64,000 nt of DNA from Mesorhizobium loti (GCA_014189435.1 CP050293.1:3663001-3727000), one strand, 5' to 3'. Positions 44,545-54,055 are shown, counted from the stretch's first letter. The notes: a model not told the origin generated them from the letters alone. Numbers and translations: made by a program.

Positions 44545-45743
44545 TCACCCCCGATCCGGATATTGCTGGAGCGCTCGCCGGCAAAGAGCCAGCAGGGCCA
44601 TGTCGGAATTCCTCGGACCAAGGAGCGAAATTCCGAACGGCAGTCCCTCCACCTCCGCGATCGGCATCGAAATCTGCGGCAGACCACTCAGTCCAGCCGA
44701 ACAAAGCATCGAAATCGACCGGCTGCGATAGGCCTCCAGAGCCTCTCCCGCCATACCCAGCGGCAAAGCGACCGAAGGGGCGGTCGGGAAAACCAGTGCG
44801 GTTCCTGAGCCAACCAGTGACGACAAGTGTTCCCGTACGACCGCTTTCTCGGCAAGAGCGGTTTCGTAGTCGGAGATCGGCACCCCCTCGGCCCAGTCGA
44901 AGCGCTGCCGCACCCCTCGCCGAGGACCGGGCGATGCTCGGTGATCCAGGCGCCGTGGTCGGCCCAGGCTTCGTAGGCCTGGACAGCGCGAAAGATCGGC
45001 CGCCAGGCATCGAATCCATCCGGTGCGACCCGGACCTCACCGGCAATGTCGATGATCCGGAACAGCCGCTCGAGCACGTCTTCGAAGACGCGGCGCTCCG
45101 CGTAGCCCAGCACGTAACTGGCGATGTCCGTTGCCACGACGAGGCGGGTGATAGGCGGCGGAATGGTGTCCTCCGGCAGCAGCAGCCGGGCCACGGCCTC
45201 GTAGACATCGACGTCGCGCGCGAACCAGCCGACAGTATCGAAGCTGCGCGCCAGCGGCTGCAGCCCAACCGTGTCGATGCGGCCATGCGTCGGCCGCAGG
45301 CCGATCAGCCCGCAATAGGAGGCTGGCAGCCTGATCGACCCTCCGGTATCGGTGCCAAGCGCTATATCGGCGAGGCCGGCCGCCACCGCGGCGACCGAAC
45401 CCGACGACGACCCGCCCGGAATGCGGCCCGGTGCGCGCGGGTTCACCGGCGTGCCGTAATGCGGGTTCTCGCCATTCATCGAATAGGCGAACTCGTCGGT
45501 GTGGGTCTTGCCGATAAATCGGGCGCCGGCATCCAGCAATGTCTGGACCACTGGCGCCGTGTCGGGCTTGCCGCCGCTCCAGTCGCGCCGCAGCGGATGG
45601 CCGCCGCCGGTGGGATAACCCGCGACGTCGTAGAGATCCTTCACCGCCAGGGTCAGGCCGGCGAGCGGTCCACTTTCCGCCGAAACAATCGGGATTGGCG
45701 GGTAATCCACGAAGGCCCCGACAGGATCATTCCGCAACAGCAT
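44545..45743 (-). pseudogene. Amidase-signature hydrolase, single frameshift
   Basis: An amidase of about 399 residues if joined. The first frame carries the catalytic lysine region LTLAVKDLYDVAGYPTGGG and the serine-rich signature GGSSSGSVAAVAAGLADIAL followed by GTDTGGSIRLPASYCG, the Ser-Ser-Lys triad of the family. The frame breaks at the four-C run 44913-44916; one more base joins VLGEG to VRQRFDWAEGVPISDYE and the rest of the C-terminus. As written, the C-terminal third is lost. It is divergent from the GntR/transporter operon and probably part of that catabolic set; its substrate is unknown. Confidence 0.85.
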
Positions 45744-46037
45744 CGATACATCCTACTAAAATTTTTGCTTCAGGCCCGCGGACGACAGCACATCAACGAA
45801 ACCCCAGAATTATGGGATTCTTGGTCAACCGCCACCGCCGATATCCATATTTGGAAACCGATAGGCTCGCAAACTGAAATTTTAGTGTTCGTATGTAAAA
45901 AAATAATATTCAATGAAAACAGCATATTAAATATAGATCCGCGCATCAACCTCTGAAAATTGGCAAAAATCGGCTTGATCGCATCGGGAGTTGGTGCTTA
46001 GCCTAGGGTCGTCGATCCCACGGCAAAGGGCACGGAA
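45744..46037. promoter_or_regulatory. AT-rich divergent control region of the amidase and GntR operon
   Basis: A 294-base region with no gene. It contains a perfect 10-bp inverted pair, ACTAAAATTT at 45755-45764 and AAATTTTAGT at 45877-45886, 112 bases apart, followed by a very AT-rich stretch (45887-45945). The first copy lies 12 bases before the amidase start. These could be paired operators for the GntR regulator encoded alongside, which is inference. Confidence 0.5.
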
Positions 46038-46739
46038 ATGGCTGCAAACGAAGATGACGAAGACGTTGTGATCGATGCTTCGGCACGCCGGAGCCGAGCC
46101 GAGTTCGTGTTCGAAGCGCTGCTGAAGACGATCGTGCGGGTCGACCGCCGGCCGGGCGATCTGTTGCTCAAGGACGACATCGCCAGGGAGCTCGGCGTGT
46201 CGCGACAGCCGGTGACCGATGCGATCAACCGCCTGGCTGGGCTGGGGCTCGTCACGGTGATCCCGCAGGTCAATTCCTACGTTTCGCGCATCTCGCCGGC
46301 CGACGTGATCGAAAGTTCGTTCCTGCGCAGCGCCGTCGAGGCGCAGGTCGTGCATGAACTCGCATCCCATCCGAAAACCGCGGTGGTGGCAGCGCTGCGC
46401 AACCAATTGCTGGAACAGGTCCAGCTTGTGGCCGCCGGCGACGTCGACGGTTTCCACGACGCGGATGACGCCTTCCACCGCATGCTGGCGGAACTCGCCG
46501 GCTTGCCGGGCCTCTGGGACCAGATCGCGGCGGCACGGCTGCACCTGGTGCGCGTGCGCCGGCTCGGCCTGCCCCGCCCCGGTCGTCTCGCCATCTCCTA
46601 CGCCGAGCACTCCATGGTGGTCGACGAAATCGAGGCCGGACGGCCTCGCAAGGCGGCAAACACCATCGCCCATCACATTCGCTACAACGAAGGCGAACTG
46701 CGACGGCTTCAGAAGGACCTGCCGCAATATTTTCTTTGA
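46038..46739 (+). CDS. GntR-family regulator (FadR/FCD type)
   Basis: A 233-residue regulator. The N-terminal winged helix has DIARELGVSRQPVTDAINRL (residues about 49-68), and the C-terminal all-helical FCD domain has ESSFLRSAVEAQVVHELA, DDAFHRMLAELAG and AEHSMVVDEIEAG, with histidines and acidic residues that usually bind a metal and a small acid. It heads the transporter operon and is divergent from the amidase, so it probably senses the imported compound or a breakdown product. Confidence 0.9.
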   Translation: MAANEDDEDVVIDASARRSRAEFVFEALLKTIVRVDRRPGDLLLKDDIARELGVSRQPVTDAINRLAGLGLVTVIPQVNSYVSRISPADVIESSFLRSAVEAQVVHELASHPKTAVVAALRNQLLEQVQLVAAGDVDGFHDADDAFHRMLAELAGLPGLWDQIAAARLHLVRVRRLGLPRPGRLAISYAEHSMVVDEIEAGRPRKAANTIAHHIRYNEGELRRLQKDLPQYFL

Positions 46740-46788
46740 AAAACTGCAGCGGAATCAACCGCTCAGGGGAACTATACGGAGAACACTC

Positions 46789-47931
46789 GTGACCAGACCG
46801 TCTCGCCTTCGTCCACTCGCACTCGCTTTGTTGCTGTCGGCCGCGCCCATGGCGGTCGTCGCTGCCGACATGCCACCGGAAGCCGCCGAACTGATGGTGC
46901 CGCTGCCCTTGTCGCCGACCGGCCAGCCGGTGGTCGGCTTCCCCGATGGCGCACCGGCCAGCCCCGCTGCCTCATTGACCTTCACGGCAGACGAGCTGGC
47001 GAAGCTCAAGGCCGGCAGTTTCACCGCCGGCATCGCCATGCAAGCCATGGACTCGCCCTGGAACACTTTGCAGGTCGAGGCGCTGAAGAAGACGCTCGAC
47101 GAGTACGGCATCAAGGTCGTGGCGGTCACCGACGCCAAGCAGGCGCCGACCGCCCAGGCCGACCAACTCGAAGGCATGATCGCCCAGAAGGTCAATCTGA
47201 TCTTCTCGGTGCCGATCGACCCCAAGGGCCAGGCCGATACCTACAAGCGGGTCTCCGAAAGCGGCGTGAAGATCGTGTTCATGGACAATGTCGCCTACGG
47301 CATGGCGCCGGGCAAGGACTACGTCACCGTGGTCGCATCCGACAACGAACAGAACGCCGTGTTTGCCACCGACGAGATGATCAAGGCGATCGGCGGCAAG
47401 GGCGAAGTCGGCCTGATGACCTACATCCAGGAGTCCTACTATTCGATCGCGGCACGCGTTGCCGGCTTCGAGAAGTCGGTCGCCGCCCATCCCGGCGTCA
47501 CCGTGGCGGCGCGCGAGAAATTCACCCAGCCGCGCGAGGCCTATGACAAGGCGGTCGCCATGCTGACGGCGCATCCCGACATCAAGGGCATCTTCGCGGT
47601 GTGGGGCGACCCGGCCATGCAGACGCTGGCCGGCGCCGAGTCGCTCGGCCGCAACGATCTCGTCGTCACCACCAACGATCTCGGCCCCGACAGCGCGCTC
47701 TACATCGCCCGTGACCAGATCATCGCCATCGGTGCGCAACTGCCTTACGATCTCGGCATAGCCGAAGCCCAGGCAGGTGCTGCTGCCCTGCTCGGCAAGC
47801 CGGTGCCGCCTTACATCTCGCTGCCCTCGCTGCGGGTGAAGAAGGCCAATCTTCTGTCGGCCCTCAAGCAGGTGACCAAACAGGACGTACCGGAAGATGT
47901 CGTCAAGGCCTGCGCCGGCGCCTGCTACTGA
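46789..47931 (+). CDS. Sugar-type ABC transporter substrate-binding protein (RbsB-like)
   Basis: A 380-residue periplasmic binding protein of the ribose-binding class, with a signal peptide (LALALLLSAAPMAVVAA). Residues about 25-70 form an extra proline-rich stretch before the canonical start FTAGIAMQAMDSPWNTLQ. Further family signs are QLEGMIAQKVNLIFSVPIDP and HPDIKGIFAVWGDPAMQT. It ends KACAGACY with two cysteines. The start is GTG 46789 with GGAG 8 bases upstream. It is the first of three CUT2 transporter genes. The ligand is unknown. Confidence 0.88.
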   Translation: MTRPSRLRPLALALLLSAAPMAVVAADMPPEAAELMVPLPLSPTGQPVVGFPDGAPASPAASLTFTADELAKLKAGSFTAGIAMQAMDSPWNTLQVEALKKTLDEYGIKVVAVTDAKQAPTAQADQLEGMIAQKVNLIFSVPIDPKGQADTYKRVSESGVKIVFMDNVAYGMAPGKDYVTVVASDNEQNAVFATDEMIKAIGGKGEVGLMTYIQESYYSIAARVAGFEKSVAAHPGVTVAAREKFTQPREAYDKAVAMLTAHPDIKGIFAVWGDPAMQTLAGAESLGRNDLVVTTNDLGPDSALYIARDQIIAIGAQLPYDLGIAEAQAGAAALLGKPVPPYISLPSLRVKKANLLSALKQVTKQDVPEDVVKACAGACY

Positions 47932-47989
47932 TCTCGATCCCGGGCGGCGGGCCGACCCGCCGCCCATATCGCCTCTTTTGGGAATCGTC

Positions 47990-49522
47990 ATGTCCGCTGC
48001 CGACAGTCCCCTGCCCACGCTGGTTTCCATGCGTGGCATCGTCAAGCGGTTCGGCGCCAACACCGTGCTGCGCAACGTCGATTTTGAGGTCCGGGCCGGC
48101 GAAGTCCACGCGTTGCTCGGCGAGAACGGCGCCGGCAAGTCCACATTGATGAAAGTGCTGCTTGGCATTCACGCGCCCGATGAAGGCACGATCCTGGTGC
48201 GCGGCGAACCGTTGGCCTCCATTTCGACGCGCGCGCGCCTCGAAGCCGGCGTGGCGATGATCTTCCAGGAATTGAGCCTGGTGCCGGCGATGAGCGTCGC
48301 CGACAATCTATTTCTTGGCCGCGAGCCGCTGCTGTTTGGCGGCCGCATCGACCGCCGCCGCATCCGGCGCGAGGCAGTGGAACTGATCGCCGGGCAAGGC
48401 TTTGCGCTCGATCCGGACGCGCTTGTCGAAGACCTGCCGTTCGCGGCGCGCCAGCAGGTCGAAATCCTCAAGGCGCTGTCGCGCGGCGCTTCGGTGATCG
48501 TCATGGATGAACCGACCTCGTCGCTTACCGTGCGCGAGGAAGAGGTGCTGCATGCCACCATCGCCCAGTTGCGCGCCACAGGCATCGGCGTCGTCTATAT
48601 CAGCCACCGCATGTCGGAGATTTTTCGCGTCGCCGATCGGTTGAGCATCATCAAGGACGGCCATATCCAGGGACCGTTTGCCACCGAGCAGATCACCATA
48701 CCCGAGGTGTCGCGGCTGATGGCGCGGTCGGCCTCCGTCGTGGTGATGAAGCCGAAGGCACGACGCGAACCGGGCGAAATCGTTCTCGAGGTCGTTGACC
48801 TCGGTACATCGCGAAAACTGCGCGATGTCGGCCTTGCCGTGCGCGCCGGCGAGATTGTCGGCATCGCCGGCCTTGTCGGCAGCGGCCGCTCGACGCTCGC
48901 CAAGGCGCTGTTCGGGCTGATCCCGGATGCGCGCGGCGACATACGGCTCAACGGCCGCGAGATCGGCGCGTTGGCGACGCCGCCGCGCATCCGCGCCGGC
49001 ATGGCGCTGGTGCCGGAGGACCGAAGGGCCGAAGGGCTGGTCGCTCAACACAGCCTGGCCGCCAATGTGGCTCTGCCCAATCTGGCCGAACTGACGTCGC
49101 GCTGGCCGGGCGTCCTGTCGTGGCGGCGCGAGACCGAGATGTTCCTCAGCTTTCGCGATGCGCTGCACATCGCCTGCCGCGAGCCCGGTCAACCTGCTTC
49201 GGAGCTATCGGGCGGCAACCAGCAAAAGGTGGTGTTCGCAAAGTGGTTTGGCAGCAATCCAAAACTGCTGATCCTCGACGAGCCGACGGCAGGCGTCGAC
49301 GTCAATGCCAAAGCGGAAATGCGGGCGCTGGTGCTGCGGGCCGCCGAAAAGGGCATGGCGGTGCTGCTGATCACCTCTGAACTCGATGAACTGGCCGGCC
49401 TCGCCGACCGGCTGATCTACATGGTCGATGGCCGGCTGGTGCCTGGCGAGACCACACCGCGCGGCGAGGAAGAAATCCGCACCGTGCTGCAACAGCTCGC
49501 CATCACACACGAGGCCGCATGA
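47990..49522 (+). CDS. Sugar-type ABC transporter ATP-binding protein, double-domain (RbsA-like)
   Basis: A 510-residue protein with two fused nucleotide-binding domains, as in CUT2 transporters. The first has Walker A GENGAGKST and Walker B VIVMDEPTSSLT; its signature region is PFAARQQVEILKAL. The second has the degenerate Walker A GLVGSGRST typical of RbsA/MglA and the full signature LSGGNQQKVVFAKW with LLILDEPTAGVDV. Its stop overlaps the permease start (ATGA). Confidence 0.93.
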   Translation: MSAADSPLPTLVSMRGIVKRFGANTVLRNVDFEVRAGEVHALLGENGAGKSTLMKVLLGIHAPDEGTILVRGEPLASISTRARLEAGVAMIFQELSLVPAMSVADNLFLGREPLLFGGRIDRRRIRREAVELIAGQGFALDPDALVEDLPFAARQQVEILKALSRGASVIVMDEPTSSLTVREEEVLHATIAQLRATGIGVVYISHRMSEIFRVADRLSIIKDGHIQGPFATEQITIPEVSRLMARSASVVVMKPKARREPGEIVLEVVDLGTSRKLRDVGLAVRAGEIVGIAGLVGSGRSTLAKALFGLIPDARGDIRLNGREIGALATPPRIRAGMALVPEDRRAEGLVAQHSLAANVALPNLAELTSRWPGVLSWRRETEMFLSFRDALHIACREPGQPASELSGGNQQKVVFAKWFGSNPKLLILDEPTAGVDVNAKAEMRALVLRAAEKGMAVLLITSELDELAGLADRLIYMVDGRLVPGETTPRGEEEIRTVLQQLAITHEAA

Positions 49523-50508
49523 CCAACTCAACCATAACCCCTGGCCTCACCCCGGCGATGGCAGCCGCCAGACGCGCATTCGGCTGGCAGAAGGCGAAAC
49601 GCCTGGCTCGCGATCACATCACCTTCATCGTCTTCGGGCTGATCACGCTGTTTTTCATCCTGCACGCACCCAACTTCGCCTCGCTGGCGACAGCGAACGC
49701 CATCGGCCGCATCACCGCAGTGGTGTCGATCATGGCGGTCGGCATGACGATGGTGATCATGTGCCGCGAGATCGACCTGTCGGTCGGCGCGCTGGCCAGC
49801 CTTTCGGCCATGGTCGGCGCCATGCTGATGCAGACCGGCATCACGCCGTGGCTGTCGATCCCGGTGATGACGGCCTTCGGGGCGCTGGTCGGGCTGGTCA
49901 ACGGCCTGATCGTCACCCGGTTGCGCATCCCCTCCTTCCTGGTGACGCTGGGCATGCTCAGCATCCTGTCCGGCACGGCACTTACCCTCACCGATTCGCT
50001 GCCGGTGCCGATCGGCGACCGCACGCTTGGCAAGATCATGGCCAACGGCACGCTGATCGGCCTGCCGGCTGCGGTGTGGTGGACGGTGGTGTTCGCGCTG
50101 GCCGGCATCTATGTGTTGCATCTGTCGGTGATCGGCCGGCAGATGGCGGCGACCGGCGGCAACGAAGCAGCGGCACGGTTTTCCGGCATCGACGTCGACC
50201 GCGCCAAGGTGGTGGCCTTTGCCATCTGTGGCGCCTGCGCCTCGTTCGCCGGCTACATGCTGGCGGCACGCGCTTCGGCCGGCAACCCTAGTGTCGGCGT
50301 CGGACTAGAGCTCAACGTCATTGCCGCGGTGATCATCGGCGGCACCAGCCTGTTTGGCGGCCGCGGCTCGGTGGTCGGTTCGGTGATCGGCGCCATCTTC
50401 ATCGGCATCCTTGCCTTCGGCCTGGTGGTGATCGGCCTTTCGACGACCATCCAGGAGATCGTCAAGGGCGTCATCATCATCCTTGCCGTCTCGTTGAACC
50501 GGAGATAA
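49519..50508 (+). CDS. Sugar-type ABC transporter permease (RbsC-like)
   Basis: A 329-residue membrane protein with about ten helices of the RbsC family. Family motifs are MCREIDLSVGALASLSAMVG near residue 85 and the cytoplasmic loop GGNEAAARFSGIDVDRAKV that contacts the ATPase, followed by NVIAAVIIGGTSLFGGRGSV. With the binding protein and ATPase it completes one CUT2 transporter. It lies 5 bases before the aldehyde dehydrogenase gene. Confidence 0.93.
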   Translation: MTNSTITPGLTPAMAAARRAFGWQKAKRLARDHITFIVFGLITLFFILHAPNFASLATANAIGRITAVVSIMAVGMTMVIMCREIDLSVGALASLSAMVGAMLMQTGITPWLSIPVMTAFGALVGLVNGLIVTRLRIPSFLVTLGMLSILSGTALTLTDSLPVPIGDRTLGKIMANGTLIGLPAAVWWTVVFALAGIYVLHLSVIGRQMAATGGNEAAARFSGIDVDRAKVVAFAICGACASFAGYMLAARASAGNPSVGVGLELNVIAAVIIGGTSLFGGRGSVVGSVIGAIFIGILAFGLVVIGLSTTIQEIVKGVIIILAVSLNRR

Positions 50509-50513
50509 CAGCC

Positions 50514-51971
50514 ATGACCCCGCAAACCGGGCTGCCTATCGACGGCAAGATGTATATTGGCGGCCGCTGGACGTCTGGCCGGTCGACGCGCGCTATTGCC
50601 GTCTACAGCCCGGCGACGGAGGAACTGGTCGGCACCGTCCCGGAAGGCATCGCCGGCGATGCCGAAGACGCGCTGAGAGCGGCACGCTCTGCCCAGCCAG
50701 CCTGGGCGGCATTGCCGCCGATCGAACGTGCCCGAATGCTGCGCCGGCTCTGCGCCTTGCTGGAGCGCGATCGCGAAATCATTGCCCGGCTGATCACCCT
50801 GGAGCAGGGCAAGCCGATCGCCCAGGCGCGTGGCGAAGTCGGCGGCGCCATCGGCTTCATCGAATTTGCCGCCGACAATGCCAGGCGCATCGAAGGCGAC
50901 ATCATCCCGTCCGATGCGGCGGGCGAGGAGATCTGGATCCGGCGCGTGCCCTACGGCGTTGTGGTGGGCCTGACTGCCTGGAACTATCCGGTGGCGCTGG
51001 CCGGCAGGAAGCTCGGCCCGGCGCTGGCGACCGGCAACACCATCGTGCTCAAGTCGCACGAACTAACGCCGCTTTCCCTGCTTGAGATCGGCCGACTCTG
51101 CGAGGAGGCCGGCATTCCCGCCGGCGTCGTCAACATCGTCAGCGGCAGCGGCCGCGAGATTGGCGAAGCGCTGGTGCGCAGCCCCGTCTGCGACCTCGTC
51201 ACCATGACCGGCAGCGTGCGCGCCGGGCGCGAGATCTATGCCGCCGCCGCCGAAAGCCTCAAGGTCATTCGCCTGGAACTCGGCGGCAAGGCGCCGTTCA
51301 TCGTCATGGACGATGCCGATATCGATGCCGCGGTGGAGGCCGCGATCATCGCGCGCTTCACCAATTGCGGCCAGATCTGCACCTGCAACGAGCGCATGTA
51401 TCTGCACGAGACCATCGCCGACCGGTTCCTCGACAGTTTCGTCGCGCGGGCCGCTGCACTGCGGATCGGCAACCCGCTGGACGCGGTCGATCTTGGCCCC
51501 AAGATCAGCCGCCCCGAACTCGAAAAGGTCGAAGCCATGGTGGCCGAGGCCGTGCGGGGTGGCGCGAAGCTGCTGACCGGCGGCCATCGACCGGAGGGAG
51601 ATGGCTTCGCCAAGGGGCATTGGTTCGAGCCCACCGTGCTGATGGCACCCTCGAATGCGGCGCCAATCATGCAGCAGGAGATTTTTGGACCGGTCGTACC
51701 AGTCATGCGCGTCGCCGATTTCGACGAAGCGCTGCGGCTGGCCAACGAGTCCGAATTCGGCCTCTCCGCCTATCTGTTCACCGGTAGCCTCAGCCGTGTC
51801 ATGCGCTTTAACAGCGAAAGCGCCTTTGGCGAGCTCTACATCAACCGCACCTGCGGCGAGATGGTCCAGGGCTTTCATTCCGGCTGGAAGAGTTCGGGGC
51901 TGGGCGGCGAGGACGGCAAATACGGCTTCGATGCCTATCTGCGCAAGAAAACCGCCTACGTCGCGGCTTGA
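50514..51971 (+). CDS. NAD-dependent aldehyde dehydrogenase, AldA-like
   Basis: A 485-residue aldehyde dehydrogenase. The NAD-binding and catalytic residues are visible: N157 in TAWNYPV, E255 in LELGG and C289 in NCGQICTCNER. The C-terminus MVQGFHSGWKSSGLGGEDGK resembles lactaldehyde/glycolaldehyde dehydrogenase AldA of E. coli rather than betaine aldehyde dehydrogenases. It is the last gene of the transporter operon, which suggests that breakdown of the imported compound yields a small hydroxy-aldehyde. The exact substrate is inferred. Confidence 0.85.
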   Translation: MTPQTGLPIDGKMYIGGRWTSGRSTRAIAVYSPATEELVGTVPEGIAGDAEDALRAARSAQPAWAALPPIERARMLRRLCALLERDREIIARLITLEQGKPIAQARGEVGGAIGFIEFAADNARRIEGDIIPSDAAGEEIWIRRVPYGVVVGLTAWNYPVALAGRKLGPALATGNTIVLKSHELTPLSLLEIGRLCEEAGIPAGVVNIVSGSGREIGEALVRSPVCDLVTMTGSVRAGREIYAAAAESLKVIRLELGGKAPFIVMDDADIDAAVEAAIIARFTNCGQICTCNERMYLHETIADRFLDSFVARAAALRIGNPLDAVDLGPKISRPELEKVEAMVAEAVRGGAKLLTGGHRPEGDGFAKGHWFEPTVLMAPSNAAPIMQQEIFGPVVPVMRVADFDEALRLANESEFGLSAYLFTGSLSRVMRFNSESAFGELYINRTCGEMVQGFHSGWKSSGLGGEDGKYGFDAYLRKKTAYVAA

Positions 51972-52200
51972 GCGGCCGTTGAATATCCGCGTTGTGCTGG
52001 CCTTGCCAGTCAGCGGCTATGATGCGGGCAAGCGGAGCGTGAACGTGGGCAGCCAGCTCGCTATCTTGTGGCTTCCGTAACGAGCATTTCGCACGGCCCC
52101 GGCCATCCTGAAATGGATCCGGAAACACAGGCGAAGCAGGATTCGCAACGGTAGCCGTCCGGCTCAGCCGGCCCTCAAGAAACTATCGCAATCTCTGCTA

Positions 52201-52920
52201 CTAGTATCGGGCTCGGCCGCCCGACATATCGAAAACAGCGCCGGTGTTGAACGCACTGGCATCTGAGCAAAGCCACACCACGAGCGCCGCTACCTCGTTC
52301 GGATCGCCGAGCCGCTTCAGCGGACTTGCCGATATCATCGAGTCGACGGTCTCATTGCCGAGATCCCGGATAAGGCGAGTATCGATCGGACCCGGAGCGA
52401 TGCAGTTGACGCGAATATCGGTATCGCTGACCTCACGCGACAGCGCTTTGGTAAAAGCGATGACACCGGCGCTGGCGGCGGAATAGGCCGCAAGGCTCGG
52501 CAGTCCCTCTTTCCCGGCAAGAGATCCCATGTTGACAATACGACCCTTGCCGGCTCGTCGCATAAGTGGGAGCACCCGATGAGTTACTTCGAACGTACCA
52601 AGGAGGTTGACCTGCAAGATTCGCTGCCATTCTGCCGGTTCGAATTCCTCGAACGGCTTATAGCTACCCAGCCACCCCGCGTTGTTCACGAGAATGTCGA
52701 TCCCGCCGTCGCCCATGATGGTTAGCGCTTGCATGACGCTATCACGTTTCGTCACGTCCACTGAAAGAGAGCGTGTGCCTTCAAGCTCGACAGGCTCAAT
52801 ATCCCAGATCCAAACGTCCGCTCCGCTCAACGCGAGCTTACCAGCTATCGCGCGACCGATACCACGGGCGCCACCTGTGACGATGGCTGTTCGGCCCACA
52901 AAGTCATACGTCACCGACAT
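52201..52920 (-). CDS. Short-chain dehydrogenase/reductase without the catalytic lysine
   Basis: A 239-residue classical SDR: TGGARGIG (residues 15-22) for NAD(P), NNAG at 79-82, N105, S133 in NMGSLAG and Y146. The motif reads YSAASAG where YSAAKAG or YSASKAG is normal, so the lysine of YxxxK (position 150) is serine. The end FDMSGGRARY is complete. ATG 52920 is chosen for its spacing from GGAGG; two more in-frame ATGs lie just upstream. It lies near the AldA operon on the opposite strand and may be catalytically impaired or altered. Confidence 0.85.
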   Translation of the reverse strand: MSVTYDFVGRTAIVTGGARGIGRAIAGKLALSGADVWIWDIEPVELEGTRSLSVDVTKRDSVMQALTIMGDGGIDILVNNAGWLGSYKPFEEFEPAEWQRILQVNLLGTFEVTHRVLPLMRRAGKGRIVNMGSLAGKEGLPSLAAYSAASAGVIAFTKALSREVSDTDIRVNCIAPGPIDTRLIRDLGNETVDSMISASPLKRLGDPNEVAALVVWLCSDASAFNTGAVFDMSGGRARY

Positions 52921-53052
52921 CATCACCTCCATGAAACGCCAGTGCTTTGTATATTTAGCGCCGTATCATGAATGAAGTCGAGGAGAACAGATGGAGCCTA
53001 GCGTCAGAAGACGGCACTCCGCGTCGCGCGATCGTCAGGCGGTCAAGAAAAG

Positions 53053-53226
53053 CTAATGAGCCAAATTCACCGTTACCGACTTCGTCTGGATGAAGCTGTC
53101 CCATCATTTACTCCAGGGAAACTCCCAGCCTTGGCCGCTATGCCTGTAGCCACCATGTGACTGACCGAATGGCAGGCCGGGTCCTTGATTGACTTGAACC
53201 AGTCTGCCTGGCGATCTGGACAGTTT
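53053..53226 (-). pseudogene. Remnant of an aldehyde dehydrogenase C-terminus
   Basis: The minus strand reads VQVNQGPGLPFGQSHGGYRH, SGQGWEFPWSK, a stop, then WDSFIQTKSVTVNLAH and a stop at 53053. This matches the last 55 or so residues of aldehyde dehydrogenases (VNQG, LPFGG, SG.G.E, QTKSVTVNL). The rest of the gene is absent: the permease stop lies only about 20 bases upstream. It is the decayed downstream gene of the PotABCD-like operon or debris of a deletion. Confidence 0.7.
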
Positions 53227-53248
53227 CGGGCGCGTCCCGGGTGCGTTT

Positions 53249-54055
53249 TTAATGCCCGCCGCGCTGCCTGACCACCAGGCTGCGCACCGCCAGCACCAGC
53301 ACAGTTATGATGATCAGGATCACGGAAAGGGCAGCGATCGCCGGGTCGATGTTGTCGCGCAGGCCCATCCACATCAGTCTGGGCAGCGTGATGGCGTTGA
53401 CCGAAGTGATGAACAAAGTGACGCCGATTTCTTCCCAGGACAGCACGAAGGAGAGCAGTGCGGCGGTAACAATGCCGAACTTGATGTTGGGCATGATGAT
53501 GCGGGTGGCGCGCTCCCAGACCGTGGCACCTAGCCCGCGTGCGGCAAGGTCGATGCGGCGGTCGAGCTGGCTGAGCGAGACAAGGATCAGCACCGTGGCG
53601 AAGGGCACGGTCATCACCGAATGGGCCATGGCGACACCGAGCCAGGTGTCATAACCGAAAAACGAGCTGAAGCCCGAGATCGAGGTCAGCAGGAAGTAGA
53701 GCGTGATCGCCGAGACCACTGGCGGCACGACCATGGGCAGCAGCACGAAGCCGACGAGTGCCGCAGTGAAGCGCGGCTGGAACATCCAGACGCCGAGGCT
53801 GAAGCACAGTGCCAGTACCGTAGAAAAAGCGCTGCTGACGATGCCGATGCGGATCGAGAGCAGGATCGATTGGAGCCAGCGTGGATCCTCGATCAGCGCC
53901 CGGTAGTGGCGCAGCGACAGTTCGCCGGATGGCATCGCCAGCATGCGGCTCGGCGTCAGCGACACCGGGATGACGGCGAGCAGCGGCATCAGCAGGAACA
54001 ATGCCACGAAGGCGGCGATGATCAGCGAGACGGGACCGGGGCGATAGGTCGGCAT
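53249..54055 (-). CDS. ABC transporter permease, PotC-like
   Basis: A 268-residue inner-membrane permease with about six helices. The EAA loop is visible as AARGLGATVWERATRIIMPNI near residue 170. It belongs to the spermidine/putrescine-type group together with the preceding permease, whose stop it overlaps by one base (TGATG). The second permease of a heterodimeric channel. Confidence 0.9.
   Translation of the reverse strand: MPTYRPGPVSLIIAAFVALFLLMPLLAVIPVSLTPSRMLAMPSGELSLRHYRALIEDPRWLQSILLSIRIGIVSSAFSTVLALCFSLGVWMFQPRFTAALVGFVLLPMVVPPVVSAITLYFLLTSISGFSSFFGYDTWLGVAMAHSVMTVPFATVLILVSLSQLDRRIDLAARGLGATVWERATRIIMPNIKFGIVTAALLSFVLSWEEIGVTLFITSVNAITLPRLMWMGLRDNIDPAIAALSVILIIITVLVLAVRSLVVRQRGGH

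Noticed and set aside
44545..52920. A standard L-rhamnose or L-fucose pathway
   Set aside because: Only an AldA-like enzyme and an SDR fit; isomerase, kinase, aldolase, dehydratase and lactonase genes are missing, and the amidase does not belong.
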